A DNA stretch of 36,622 bases from Nitrospirales bacterium (GCA_021604105.1 BQIW01000043.1:1-36622), one strand, 5' to 3'; shown: positions 18,856-26,662, counted from the first letter of the stretch. The notes: generated by a model from the letters alone, not told the origin. Made by a program: numbers and translations.

Positions 18856-19284
18856 TTAATATCCCTCCGAAGAGACCCCGATTGACGCATTGCCGCCTGA
18901 TATACCACCACTTGATGAACCACCGCCCGAGCCACCCTTCAGCTTGAATGGGGAATACGGCGGACTTTGAAACATCAACTGATACCGAGCCAGACTCTGT
19001 TGCAGAGCTTGCGAATCGGCCTCTCCAGCTATGGGGCCGAGATTGTTGGCGGCTGCGGGATTCAGAATTTGATTCTCGAGTCCCTGTCGATATGACAGGC
19101 CATACTCCTCATTCAGATGAACGGGGTGAGGCGCCCATGGGGAGAAGACCTGATCGCTTTTCCCCATAGCGTGTGGCCGTCGTCCGTTGTCCTCGGTCAT
19201 GACTGGCCACACACCACAACCACCCATCCCCACTAAAATCAGGCCGATGAACCCGGCCATTTTCACGATTGATTGGCGTTGCAT
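18856..19284 (-). CDS. Small lipoprotein-like protein of the tad locus (RcpB/CpaD position)
   Basis: 142 residues with an N-terminal hydrophobic segment ending in GMGGC, a weak lipobox, and a Gly/Ser-rich C-terminus. It sits between the secretin and TadZ, where other Tad loci encode CpaD or RcpB, an outer-membrane partner of the secretin, but I see no clear sequence similarity to either. AGGAG lies seven bases before the ATG at 19284. It begins 26 bases after the secretin stop and touches tadZ, so it is part of the operon. Confidence 0.75.
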   Translation of the reverse strand: MQRQSIVKMAGFIGLILVGMGGCGVWPVMTEDNGRRPHAMGKSDQVFSPWAPHPVHLNEEYGLSYRQGLENQILNPAAANNLGPIAGEADSQALQQSLARYQLMFQSPPYSPFKLKGGSGGGSSSGGISGGNASIGVSSEGY

Positions 19285-19310
19285 GCTCTACTCCTTTTTC
19301 AGCAAATTTC

Positions 19311-20810
19311 CTATGGGGCCAGATGCCCGAACATCCCTTCCATCCCACCCTTACGGTACGGCATTCTCCCTGCCACCCTCGGTGATCCAAGCGTGTAGGC
19401 CTCGCTCGGCCTGGCGACATTGGACTCGGGAAATACCCCTTCCATATAGCCCATCAGCATCAACTCAAAATCATTGGGTTCCAAATAATGATCTGTGGGC
19501 AATGTCTGCTTCACCATATCCAAAGGTTTCACCAAATGAGGGGTCACAATCACAATCAGTTCGGTCTCATTTTTTTGGAAGGAGGTGCTCCGGAACAACG
19601 CTCCCAAAATCGGTACATCACCGAGGAACGGGTATTTCGCAACCGTTTCCTTGATATTTTCCTGGAGAAGACCTGCAATGGCAAAACTTTGTCCATCACC
19701 CAATTCCACCACAGTCTTGACCCGTCGGGTCGTCAGAGCGGGAATTTGAAATCCTTGTATAACGATGCCATTAGCAAAATCTAATTCTGACACCTCAGGG
19801 TTCACAATCACGGAAATGCGCCCCTCAGAGAGAACGGTGGGGGTAAATTTCAATCCGACCCCATATTCTTTAAATTTAACGGTCACCTGACCGAGTTGCT
19901 GCGGAATTGGAATGGGATATTCTCCTCCAACCAAAAACTCCGCGGCTTGCCCGCTCTCTGCAATCAAGGTCGGTTCAGCTAAGGTTTTCGAGAGAGAATG
20001 TTCTTTCAGCAGGTCTAAAAAGAGAGTCCATAAATCATCACCAATCCCGAATCCTAAAACCAGGTTCGAGGCCAGGGTTCTCACGCTCGGAAACTCCAGA
20101 GTCGTCGTTTGTGAAGATTGTGCATGCGCGAACGGTTCAAAAGCATCAACCGTGGACAAATCATTAATGAGACCGATGGAAAAATCACGGTGATTTTTTT
20201 GAGCCCGTTTAAAATTCACCCCGAGACGCTTCATTAGCCCACGCTGCATTTCCGCGACTTTGACTTCCATCATCACCTGTTGCACGCCGCCCACCTGAAT
20301 AAGATTTATGATTTTATCCGGGGCATAGGGTTCGGCCAGAGTCAACGCTTTGGCCAAGGATTCCATATTGGTGACATTGCCCGCCAGAGTGATGTGCTCA
20401 TGACTGTTCATCACTTGAATGCCGGGTTCATGGGGCAACATCGTATACAGCTGCTCTTTCAATCGAGTCACATCGGGAGAAACTTGGACTTGAAAAACAT
20501 TTGCCACCTGGCCATCTTTGTCCCATAGGGTCAAGGTCGTCGTCCCAACTTCAATCCCGGTCAAATAAATTTGTTTACTGGAGAGCACAATTTGATCCGC
20601 CACTTTAGGGTTGGCGACTGACGCACGTTTAAACGCCGTCTCCCGCTCCACAATTTTTGATTCCCCGACCGTTAGTCGTAGGCTTTGAGGCGCATTGAGG
20701 TGGACCGCCTGAGTAGTGAGACCTTCTCCAAAGGCTCCCGTGTAGCCCGCAAGGACAAGGCCTAGAGCCAACATCATGCTCCTGAATGGAAAACCTCGAG
20801 TCTGATTCAT
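19311..20810 (-). CDS. cpaC: Tad pilus outer-membrane secretin (CpaC/RcpA)
   Basis: A 499-residue secretin that forms the outer-membrane channel for the Flp pilus. It has a cleavable signal (about residues 1-28), an N-terminal pilus/BON-like region (SLRLTVGESKIVERETAFKR) and a C-terminal secretin domain with the typical stretches GGEYPIPIPQ, VGLKFTPTVL, VNPEVSELDF and LLQENIKETVAKYPFLGD. The ATG at 20810 is preceded by AGGAAAGG and AAGG; the frame opens eight codons earlier but the signal peptide fits the shorter form. It lies 46 bases after cpaB. Confidence 0.94.
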   Translation of the reverse strand: MNQTRGFPFRSMMLALGLVLAGYTGAFGEGLTTQAVHLNAPQSLRLTVGESKIVERETAFKRASVANPKVADQIVLSSKQIYLTGIEVGTTTLTLWDKDGQVANVFQVQVSPDVTRLKEQLYTMLPHEPGIQVMNSHEHITLAGNVTNMESLAKALTLAEPYAPDKIINLIQVGGVQQVMMEVKVAEMQRGLMKRLGVNFKRAQKNHRDFSIGLINDLSTVDAFEPFAHAQSSQTTTLEFPSVRTLASNLVLGFGIGDDLWTLFLDLLKEHSLSKTLAEPTLIAESGQAAEFLVGGEYPIPIPQQLGQVTVKFKEYGVGLKFTPTVLSEGRISVIVNPEVSELDFANGIVIQGFQIPALTTRRVKTVVELGDGQSFAIAGLLQENIKETVAKYPFLGDVPILGALFRSTSFQKNETELIVIVTPHLVKPLDMVKQTLPTDHYLEPNDFELMLMGYMEGVFPESNVARPSEAYTLGSPRVAGRMPYRKGGMEGMFGHLAP

Positions 20811-20856
20811 ATCCTTACCTTTCCTAACGATCATCGCGTCACCCTCGACGACCCTC

Positions 20857-21699
20857 TTAAAATTTCATCGTCCTTCGCTCTGTCCCTTGGATCACTTCAA
20901 CCTGCTCCTTCGGTTTTCCCCTTCTAGGCGGCGGAGGAATGAGTTGGTGGGACCGCATCAAATCCTTGAAGTCTGCACCTTTGGTTTTCTTCACCTCAGG
21001 ATTCAGTGGACTCCGTAAGGCCAATCGTAACTTCCCTCCATTTTCGGCCATGGCCAATCTCTCCGCTTCCTCCAACGATACCTCCAGCGTAATGACTTTT
21101 ACGGGAGTAGGCTTTTCCTCTCCAGCCATTCGCTCCATTTGCGTATCGATCGCTAACACCAGCGTGTTTTCCAAAACTACCTTGGTCACTTCCTCCTTTG
21201 TACCGCCATTCCCTTTCTTTTTAGCCCTGGGATCCTCAAAGGTCGCCATGACATCGACCCGATCACCTGGCTGCACAAAACCCGGAAGCCCAACCACTTC
21301 ATTCACTTTCACGGCCATTGCCCGTTTATTGGGGTCCATGACTGCGGAAACACCGCCCGTTTTCACATCAATAGGAGCCAATTTCGATTCTAAAATGGGC
21401 TCATTTTTTTTCAGATTTGTCAGCACGACCCGACCATTTAAGGATGCCGTGTCCTTAAAATGTCCAACAGGGACGCCTTCTTCAGGGTACGTCATCACTC
21501 GAATAGCTTTTTCACCGAGTGGTGTCCCCCAGGGGATATCGGCACTGGCCACCGCAACACTCACACCCTCAATCACCACTTCAGGGGCGTCGACTTCGAT
21601 CATTCGTTGCCCCTGTAGCCACCGATACACCATGACGGTCGTCACCAAGGCAATAATCATCGCGATTCCTAAAAATACGAGTGGACGTTTTTGTCCCAT
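20857..21699 (-). CDS. cpaB: Flp pilus assembly protein CpaB (RcpC)
   Basis: 280 residues, one N-terminal membrane anchor (VFLGIAMIIALVTTVMVYRW), then an SAF/CBM-like domain (VAVASADIPWGTPLGEKAIR, AVKVNEVVGLPGFVQPGDRV) characteristic of CpaB/RcpC, a periplasmic partner of the secretin. GGAGGAAG precedes the ATG at 21699 by about seven bases. It lies directly upstream of the secretin gene, the standard order. Confidence 0.94.
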   Translation of the reverse strand: MGQKRPLVFLGIAMIIALVTTVMVYRWLQGQRMIEVDAPEVVIEGVSVAVASADIPWGTPLGEKAIRVMTYPEEGVPVGHFKDTASLNGRVVLTNLKKNEPILESKLAPIDVKTGGVSAVMDPNKRAMAVKVNEVVGLPGFVQPGDRVDVMATFEDPRAKKKGNGGTKEEVTKVVLENTLVLAIDTQMERMAGEEKPTPVKVITLEVSLEEAERLAMAENGGKLRLALRSPLNPEVKKTKGADFKDLMRSHQLIPPPPRRGKPKEQVEVIQGTERRTMKF

Positions 21700-21878
21700 G
21701 AGACTTCCTCCCCCCTCTTCACCAGATCTAAACGGAAAATTTTATTCATGCCATTCAATCCTAAGGTTTCAACTTCTCTACCTCTGCATATCGGATGGTA
21801 AATGCCAATCTTAATAGACAACGAGACGAATCTTCCCCGATCGCTTATTTTCAATTCGCAGACCCATACGAACGTGAT

Positions 21879-22406
21879 TTACAATACATCATAATAAAAC
21901 AACGTTTTGGCGATCACGGTGCCCAGCCCCAAAACCAGGGCATATCGTAACTTAGGCTCGGTAGAAATTGGTGCGCCAGAAACTGCAATAGTCTTGGTCA
22001 CCTTCAGAGTTGCCAGAAGGAGAAACATCCGATCCCAGGCATGGCGCATACCACCCTGATTCGACAACAATGCTAAACTATAGAGCCCACCCAGTATGGC
22101 AGCAAACGCAAACGCAAATACCACTTGGCCTGGACCCAAAATTGTCCCAATGGCTCCTAACAATTTTACGTCTCCCGCACCCATCCCCCCTTTTAGATAG
22201 AAAAATATCAAGCAGACTAACCCCATGATCAGACCTCCAAGACCGAACAGGAATCCCTCCCAACCATACTCTAAGCTATTCACACCAATTCCGAAGATTG
22301 CCAAAGAACCCGTCAGCCAATTTGGAATCCGCCCCGTCCGAACATCCGTGATCGCTGCCACGATTAACCCTAAGGCTAATCCAGATAACAAAAAGGAAGA
22401 ACTCAT
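21879..22406 (-). CDS. tadV: Prepilin peptidase TadV/CpaA (A24 family)
   Basis: 175 residues, about five membrane segments. The two catalytic aspartates of type IV prepilin peptidases are present: Asp21 in TDVRTGRIPN and Asp79 in GGMGAGDVKLLG. It lacks the N-terminal methylase/zinc domain, as expected of the short TadV/CpaA class, and should cleave the Flp pilins encoded upstream. The ATG at 22406 is chosen; a TTG at 22427 would add seven residues, and neither has an ideal ribosome binding site. First gene of the tad machinery block, 179 bases before cpaB. Confidence 0.9.
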   Translation of the reverse strand: MSSSFLLSGLALGLIVAAITDVRTGRIPNWLTGSLAIFGIGVNSLEYGWEGFLFGLGGLIMGLVCLIFFYLKGGMGAGDVKLLGAIGTILGPGQVVFAFAFAAILGGLYSLALLSNQGGMRHAWDRMFLLLATLKVTKTIAVSGAPISTEPKLRYALVLGLGTVIAKTLFYYDVL

Positions 22407-22850
22407 ATTTTTAAACACTTCCGTCAATTAAATTCATGTGCAAACTTTCAAAAACGTTCCCCGGATGAGGATACCTCCCCATAAGCACGCCACCACTATC
22501 GGTCATGAAGCTATAGCACTCCGAACAGTCCATGTTTCGGTGGGTTGCCTGACTTTCTTAAGACAAGCACTTAACCTTTTGGAGTGCTATGCTCAAAGAA
22601 GAAAATTTTGAGAATCAAAATTTTGGAAGCACCCATTGAAGTATGTTAATTGTATTAGGGACTTGTTTAGGCTGCCCTAGCTACCCAAATACGGTGAGAA
22701 ATGAAACGAGGACTAGAATTTTTACAGAAGAAGAAAAGACAATGTAGTGGCATTCATTCGAGAACAAGATTAAACCCTTCCCAAAGCGGGCCAAGCTTTG
22801 GAGATTGAAGAAATCGCAAAACAGACTCCCAAATTCCCAAACCATCACTC
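22407..22850. other. Leader and upstream region of tadV
   Basis: No gene is supported here. It contains a closed inverted repeat at 22513-22590 (listed separately) about 110 bases upstream of tadV, and the tadV operon promoter is expected here or further upstream. The right part merges into the decayed IS3 element. Confidence 0.4.
22513..22590 (-). promoter_or_regulatory. Candidate structured leader element of tadV
   Basis: The arms ATAGCACTCC (22513-22522) and GGAGTGCTAT (22581-22590) are perfect inverted repeats enclosing 58 bases. Read on the minus strand, an inner AGTC/GACT pair encloses GGCAACCCACCGAAACATG, faintly recalling the GGCAAACC...GAAA part of a c-di-GMP-I aptamer, but the GCAAAGCC block is missing, so it is not called as one. 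Its position 107 bases before tadV fits a leader RNA. Confidence 0.35.
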
Positions 22851-23405
22851 CAAAAGGACCAAGGCATTCGGGCATTGAAGCGCCAAGTGAAAATCCTGGA
22901 GTTGGTAAAAGCTATTTTTCAAAAAGCGCCCCTACACTTTCGGCCAAGAACCTGATGTCCGCTATGCCCTCATCGAACAGTTGCAGTCTGACTATCTCAT
23001 CAATTTGCTGTGTGCCGTGGTAGTCATTCAACAAAGTAGTGATAATGTCCGAAAGTATCGCCCCCATTCTGGCACACCAAGTTCAACTGCGGGTGCAATC
23101 ACATGTTGTGCATCGACACCGCCAAGACGCAGCAAGTTATTACGGACGATGGCGAAAACGTTGGGAATGAGTTGGAAGTCGGCCGGTAAGCTTATGTCGG
23201 CTTTCCACTTATTCAGACAAGCGCCTGAACCTCAACAACCAATGGTGCAGGCTACTTCTCCACCCTGATTAGGAGTTCAGCCCTGAAGTCAGGACCACTG
23301 ACAACACTTGGCGAGAGTCCAGATTGGTCAAAGGCGGAGAGGGAAAGGCCACTGTTGGTGCAATGTCCCGATGGAACAATCATTTCAAAATCTCAAGTCC
23401 GAAGG
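22850..23405 (+). pseudogene. Decayed IS3-family transposase (OrfA end plus OrfB pieces)
   Basis: Fragments in shifting frames match an IS3-family element in order. The OrfA C-terminus reads IRALKRQVKILELVKAIFQK. OrfB begins in the next frame with RYALIEQLQSDYLINLLCA, then VVHRHRQDAASYYGRWRKRW (the conserved YGxRR region), then SRPVSLCRL. Near the end comes RRGKGHCWCNVPMEQSFQNL with KSEG after it, which corresponds to the catalytic-end motif RKGNCxDNAPMESFFxxLKxE. Stops and frameshifts break it and most of the DDE region is missing. It lies opposite to the tad genes, between the pilin genes and tadV. Dead element; no terminal repeats located. Confidence 0.75.
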
Positions 23406-23585
23406 GTTTCCTTCAGGAGATCTAACACCTTTTAGAAAGGCAGTCAGAATATTGGTGCATATATCAGCGCAATTACTATCGGAGCCCGCTGAACAGCTAT
23501 AATAATTACTCCAATCAATAGGTGTAGGAACAGCTCCAGGAACCACTTTATCCAGTGTCCCAATATACTTGCCCACTACAGCCCT
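23385..23585 (-). pseudogene. Possible gene fragment of about 60 codons
   Basis: An open minus-strand stretch starting just after a TAA reads RAVVGKYIGTLDKVVPGAVP and continues with a Cys-containing part (NYYSCSAGSDSNCADICTNI). It looks protein-like, but its last residues are only the antisense of the IS3 remnant. It could be the broken 5' or middle part of a gene interrupted by the element. No family recognised and no good start. Confidence 0.25.
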
Positions 23586-23788
23586 TTAGTGGAACAAAAA
23601 GAGGGAGTAAATCTGGGAAACGAATGGGAATAGATTAACAGCACCGGCAGGACAGGATGTCTAAGAAGGGAAGCCCAGCAAAGTCCGGACCATACAAAAA
23701 CCAGGAGAGGTATAAATAGGGATGAGTGAAAAATATTCTACTGGTGGACCCTCCAACCCCACCTGGAACAATTTGTAGGAGTATGCTG
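23586..23788. other. Noncoding stretch downstream of the Flp pilin genes
   Basis: About 200 bases between the stop of the 67-aa pilin and the gene fragment next to the IS3 remnant. I see no gene and no clear terminator. Confidence 0.35.
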
Positions 23789-23992
23789 TTAACTCCCCAA
23801 GGCCCCCGCAATAAGACCCATAACTTGCGTATACATGTTCCCTACTGCGTTTCCCAAGGCTGCTTGAGCACTCAACGCCGTGGCGCCAATGAGCGAGGCC
23901 AAGAGTGCGTATTCAATCGCCGTGGCACCTTCTTCATCAACAAGGAAGTTTTTTACCCCGTGATGACAATGATTCAGGAGAATTGTCTGCAT
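23789..23992 (-). CDS. flp: Flp family type IVb pilin (67 aa)
   Basis: A short pilin subunit. The processing site motif EEGATAIEYALLASLIG is complete: Gly22 before the cut, Glu27 and Tyr28 after it, followed by the single hydrophobic segment. The leader (22 residues) is rather long. GGGAGG lies eight bases before the ATG at 23992. It follows the 57-aa pilin gene on the same strand by about 155 bases and precedes the tad machinery, so it is a likely substrate of TadV and TadA. Confidence 0.93.
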   Translation of the reverse strand: MQTILLNHCHHGVKNFLVDEEGATAIEYALLASLIGATALSAQAALGNAVGNMYTQVMGLIAGALGS

Positions 23993-24082
23993 GATGCCTG
24001 CCTCCCTATCCTTTACCTGACCTTCACGTCACCTTACAAAACTGCGCCGCCTTTCAGTATCGGATTCCCGCCGAAGTACCGC

Positions 24083-24146
24083 CCCGGTAAACAGCTACCG
24101 GGAACGGCACTTCTAAGCACCTCCTGCGGGAAGGAGTGCTCACTTA
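24083..24146 (-). terminator. Two hairpins between the two pilin genes
   Basis: Right after the stop of the 57-aa pilin, the minus strand folds as AGCACTCCT/AGGAGGTGCT (one bulge), and then CCCGGTA/TACCGGG with a six-base loop (24083-24102). There is no T-run, so these are more likely attenuating or mRNA-stabilising hairpins than a full terminator; such structures often set unequal levels of the first and later genes. Confidence 0.4.
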
Positions 24147-24320
24147 TTAGCTCGGAGCCGCAACACTTGTGGAAATCGTCGTAAAGGTACCGCTGAGCGC
24201 AGTCCCCACAGCGGTCACGGCCGTGACAATCACTGCAGCGATCAAAGCGGCCAACAACCCATACTCAATAGCGGTGGCTCCCTCATCATCATTCACGAAA
24301 CGCATCACTTGGTTAACCAT
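24147..24320 (-). CDS. flp: Flp family type IVb pilin (57 aa), directly behind the riboswitch
   Basis: A 57-residue protein too short for usual ORF cut-offs. It reads MVNQVMRFVNDDEG then ATAIEYGLLAALIAAVIVTA and ends in a Thr/Ser-rich tail. Gly14 is the prepilin cleavage residue, with Glu19-Tyr20 following, the hallmark of Flp pilins. AAAGGAGA (24334-24327) lies six bases before the ATG, a strong ribosome binding site. It is probably the major pilin, being first after the riboswitch and next to a hairpin. Confidence 0.93.
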   Translation of the reverse strand: MVNQVMRFVNDDEGATAIEYGLLAALIAAVIVTAVTAVGTALSGTFTTISTSVAAPS

Positions 24321-24326
24321 AGCGTA

Positions 24327-24347
24327 TCTCCTTTACGGGCGAAGGTA
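24327..24347 (-). promoter_or_regulatory. Pilin Shine-Dalgarno with mutually exclusive pairing partner
   Basis: On the minus strand the Shine-Dalgarno AAAGGAGA (24334-24327) is preceded by TACCTTCG (24347-24340). The CCTT within it can pair with AAGG of the Shine-Dalgarno, hiding it. The same TACCTTCG is perfectly complementary over eight bases to CGAAGGTA at 24419-24412, the 3' edge of the aptamer. The two pairings exclude each other, which is the layout of a translational riboswitch. Confidence 0.6.
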
Positions 24348-24404
24348 AATACTTTCGTTACGCCAGACTGCCCGGAATATTCTGACGCAGACGTTGCCCC
24401 TTGA

Positions 24405-24500
24405 CTCGCCGTACCTTCGGCAACCCGGCTATCAGAGACCAACCCTGACCCGTGGTTTTGCGCCCACGCCTTTCGACGTGTTCGCCCTTATCGGGAAGGG
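24405..24500 (-). ncRNA. Cyclic di-GMP-I (GEMM-I) riboswitch upstream of the Flp pilin genes
   Basis: Read on the minus strand the core is present in order: GGGCGAACACGTC, the tetraloop GAAA, GGCGTGGGCGCAAAACCACG, GGTCAG, a short loop, CTGATAGCCGGGTTGCCGAA. This fits the GEMM-I layout of a CAAACC-like 5' block, a helix capped by a GNRA tetraloop (CACGTC/GGCGTG), the GCAAA-CC-CGGG joining segment, a second helix (GGTCAG/CTGAtagCC), and a 3' GGGTTGCCGA strand. A few normally conserved positions differ (GGGCGCAAAACC instead of GGGACGCAAAGCC; GCGAACAC instead of GCAAACC). It lies about 85 bases upstream of the 57-aa pilin. It should sense c-di-GMP and control pilin expression. Confidence 0.85.
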
Positions 24501-24809
24501 GCACCCGACCGAATCCATGTTTCATGGTCATGAATAAATGTTCGTAGACCCAAGGAAATCTCCCATTTCGTATTCTGTGACTCTTTGTTTTCATGCTTCA
24601 TTATCGACCTCTTCAGGGAAAACTTGCCGACGTATTTTGATGAATATGTTTCCAATTGATTACGGGTACAACAATTTGTCTCCCTTTGTTAACCAAGGAG
24701 ATCAAAATAATTCGGAACGTACCTCGAGCACGTAAGGCGGAAGCCGGTTTGGAAGGGTGGTGAGGTTGTCTCCCACCCTTACTCGACAGGTACGACGTGT
24801 GATGGCAAC

Positions 24810-24973
24810 AGGCGTGAGCGACATAGTCGGAATTTGTTTTACCCACCCGACCTACTGATGAGGTCCCACTACTCCACCATTTTTTAGTCATACCCGACAT
24901 TAATAATCAGGCAACCCTCGGTGAGGGTCTTCGGATAGAACTCCGGTTAACTTACGACAGGGATGACGGAGGG
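24810..24973 (+). repeat. 164-nt repeated element, copy A
   Basis: Aligns without net length change to 26950-27113 (copy B). The start AGGCGTGAGCGACAT matches AGGCATGAGCCACAT (18 of 22 columns in the first block), and the last part from CGACATT to TTAACT matches in 43 of 58 columns, followed by the shared TGACGGAGGG. Both copies are in the same orientation, 2,140 bases apart. The first block can form a small hairpin with a GTGA loop. Function unknown; strand given is arbitrary. Confidence 0.6.
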
Positions 24974-24978
24974 AAATT

Positions 24979-25059
24979 ATGAAAATGAAGAAAAAAGGCG
25001 CTGATGATGCAAAAAAATACCCTGTAAATTTATCTGTGCGAAATCTGGTTTGGCGATGA
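24979..25059 (+). CDS. Possible 26-aa basic peptide after repeat copy A
   Basis: ATG at 24979 follows GGAGGG at a good distance (the end of the repeat element serves as the Shine-Dalgarno). The peptide MKMKKKGADDAKKYPVNLSV plus six more residues is Lys-rich. Copy B has no start codon at the same place, so a leader peptide is possible but weakly supported. Confidence 0.18.
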   Translation: MKMKKKGADDAKKYPVNLSVRNLVWR

Positions 25060-25127
25060 CCCCATACAAGTCAGATTAAATCTGGATACGGAATCCTATC
25101 AATTTTTCTTTGGGAGAAACTTGGAAA

Positions 25128-25143
25128 CACTATCAAGATAGTG
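25128..25143. promoter_or_regulatory. Perfect 16-bp palindrome, possible operator
   Basis: CACTATC-AA-GATAGTG, symmetric, in an otherwise featureless AT-rich stretch about 430 bases upstream of the PAP2 gene. Could be a binding site of a dimeric regulator; no other copy was noticed in the window. Confidence 0.25.
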
Positions 25144-25573
25144 AGGAAATACCCCGAAAAGACTTTCGGCTGAAGTACTATTTAGGACACTTCCCAAGAT
25201 TGTCAATCTGAAACACCTGGCTTTTTCCGATGCCGTTTCTGACCTCACCTGTAATCATCCAACTAAATCATTGGGAAAATCAGTTGAAATTTTGTTCCGA
25301 TAACCACTGGTCCTCCCTATCCACTGTATTAAGTTCAAAGACCATCCCAACACATATAGGGATGAATAGAATTTATGTGAACACCCAAGAATGTCGTCCC
25401 ACTCTTCACAAGGCTCACCGCAAACCAACGACAGAACTACTGGGCACGATGAAGGTTTCCAAGTCGATCAGGACAAGTTCGTCGAACTATGCCCAACAGC
25501 TTAAATACTATTCAACGGCGGGATGGGTACCTGCTCACAACTACACTCCCCCAATTTGAACACGAGGACATTC

Positions 25574-26584
25574 ATGATGAGAGTGGGAAATATGATATTG
25601 GTAAAGCCTTGGCTATGGCCAGTCGAACGCTTTTTACGCAATACCATTTTAGTATTAGGAGCCTTCGATTTGGGCATGGTTTATATACGCCATATCGGAT
25701 TCGATTGGTTTTCCTATTCCTTTTTTTTCGCTTTGGGAATTTTCATGATTGCCGTGGGACTTTTCTACCGTTCAAGCGGGCGTAGTGAACGTATCTCTAT
25801 GACGTTAATGGCGACCGGGTTGCTTCTTCTGTTTACAATTGTTCTATCAGTTTTTGGTTATCTGTTGCTCCCGCTATGGCGAGAACCCATTGACCCGTTT
25901 CTGGTCCAGGTCGATGCTTGGTTCGGATATTCATGGCCGGACATTGTCCAATTTGCCGGTCGACATCCATTTTTAAATGAATTGACGCGTTATGCCTATT
26001 TATCTTCCATACCACAAATGGCATTACTGTTTATCATTTTAGGATTTGGAGGCAAGCAAAAAGAACTCCATGTCTTCATCCTTTCAATTACCGCTTCAGG
26101 CCTGGCGACGCTTGGGTTTTGGGCGCTGTTTCCGGCATTTGGCACCAGCGTGCTCTATGACATTTCCGGCTCGATTGAACAGGCCGCAAGACCACTTGTT
26201 GGCTCGGCCTACGGTGCCGAATTATTACGTCTAGGAGCTGAAGGGCCTAAATTTATTTCTCCAAGGGATATGGGAGGCCTAGTGGCTTTTCCTTCCTATC
26301 ACACGATCATGGCTATTTTGGCTATGTATTCAGCACGAACCACTCGCTGGTGGTTCCCCATACTGGTCATCATCAATCTGTTCGTCCTTCCAGGAGTGCT
26401 TATCCATGGCGGGCATCACTTGATCGATGTATTCGGCGGATTATTGACTGCCTGTTGCATCATATACGTGGCAAGGCAGGTTGTGACTGGAAATGAAATC
26501 CAGGATGACGGAGTATTTGGCGCCGCCGAACAGGAAATAACGTTTATTAAAAGTTCCTCAGACATGTCGGGATTACACCCGTAG
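25574..26584 (+). CDS. PAP2-superfamily membrane protein (Aur1/Ipt1-like phosphatase/transferase)
   Basis: A 336-residue protein with about six or seven membrane segments. The C-terminal part has the PAP2 motifs GLVAFPSYHT (SxHT-type) and GGHHLIDVFGG (HxxxDV type), which carry the two catalytic histidines and the aspartate of lipid phosphate phosphatases and inositolphosphoryl-transferase-like enzymes; the N-terminal KxxxxxxRP motif is not obvious. The ATG at 25574 has GAGG six bases upstream. It heads a plus-strand group with the cyclase-like and DUF362 genes, though 640 bases separate it from them. Likely acts on a lipid or polyprenyl phosphate at the inner membrane. Confidence 0.8.
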   Translation: MMRVGNMILVKPWLWPVERFLRNTILVLGAFDLGMVYIRHIGFDWFSYSFFFALGIFMIAVGLFYRSSGRSERISMTLMATGLLLLFTIVLSVFGYLLLPLWREPIDPFLVQVDAWFGYSWPDIVQFAGRHPFLNELTRYAYLSSIPQMALLFIILGFGGKQKELHVFILSITASGLATLGFWALFPAFGTSVLYDISGSIEQAARPLVGSAYGAELLRLGAEGPKFISPRDMGGLVAFPSYHTIMAILAMYSARTTRWWFPILVIINLFVLPGVLIHGGHHLIDVFGGLLTACCIIYVARQVVTGNEIQDDGVFGAAEQEITFIKSSSDMSGLHP

Positions 26585-26662
26585 GCCTTATTCCGATGGT
26601 CCCGTCGGTCACAAGTTGCCTCGTTTCGATAAGCACGGAGTTCGACATGATTTTTATTGGCT

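Larger units (their letters stand above)
24501..25573. other. Intergenic region between the pilin riboswitch and the PAP2 gene
   Basis: About 1.07 kb between divergent transcription units. It holds the promoter of the riboswitch-pilin transcript (not located exactly), a CCATG-TTT-CATGG palindrome near 24516-24528, the 164-nt repeated element copy A (24810-24973), a 26-codon frame right after it (24979-25059), and a perfect palindrome at 25128-25143. The ORFs visible here in several frames overlap and show no family motifs. Confidence 0.45.

Noticed and set aside
24358-24594. 78-codon minus-strand frame
   Set aside because: It covers the riboswitch core; the RNA structure explains the sequence and there is no protein family match.
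24613-24900. 95-codon minus-strand frame across repeat copy A
   Set aside because: The matching frame in copy B is broken by stops, so the shared sequence is not conserved as protein.
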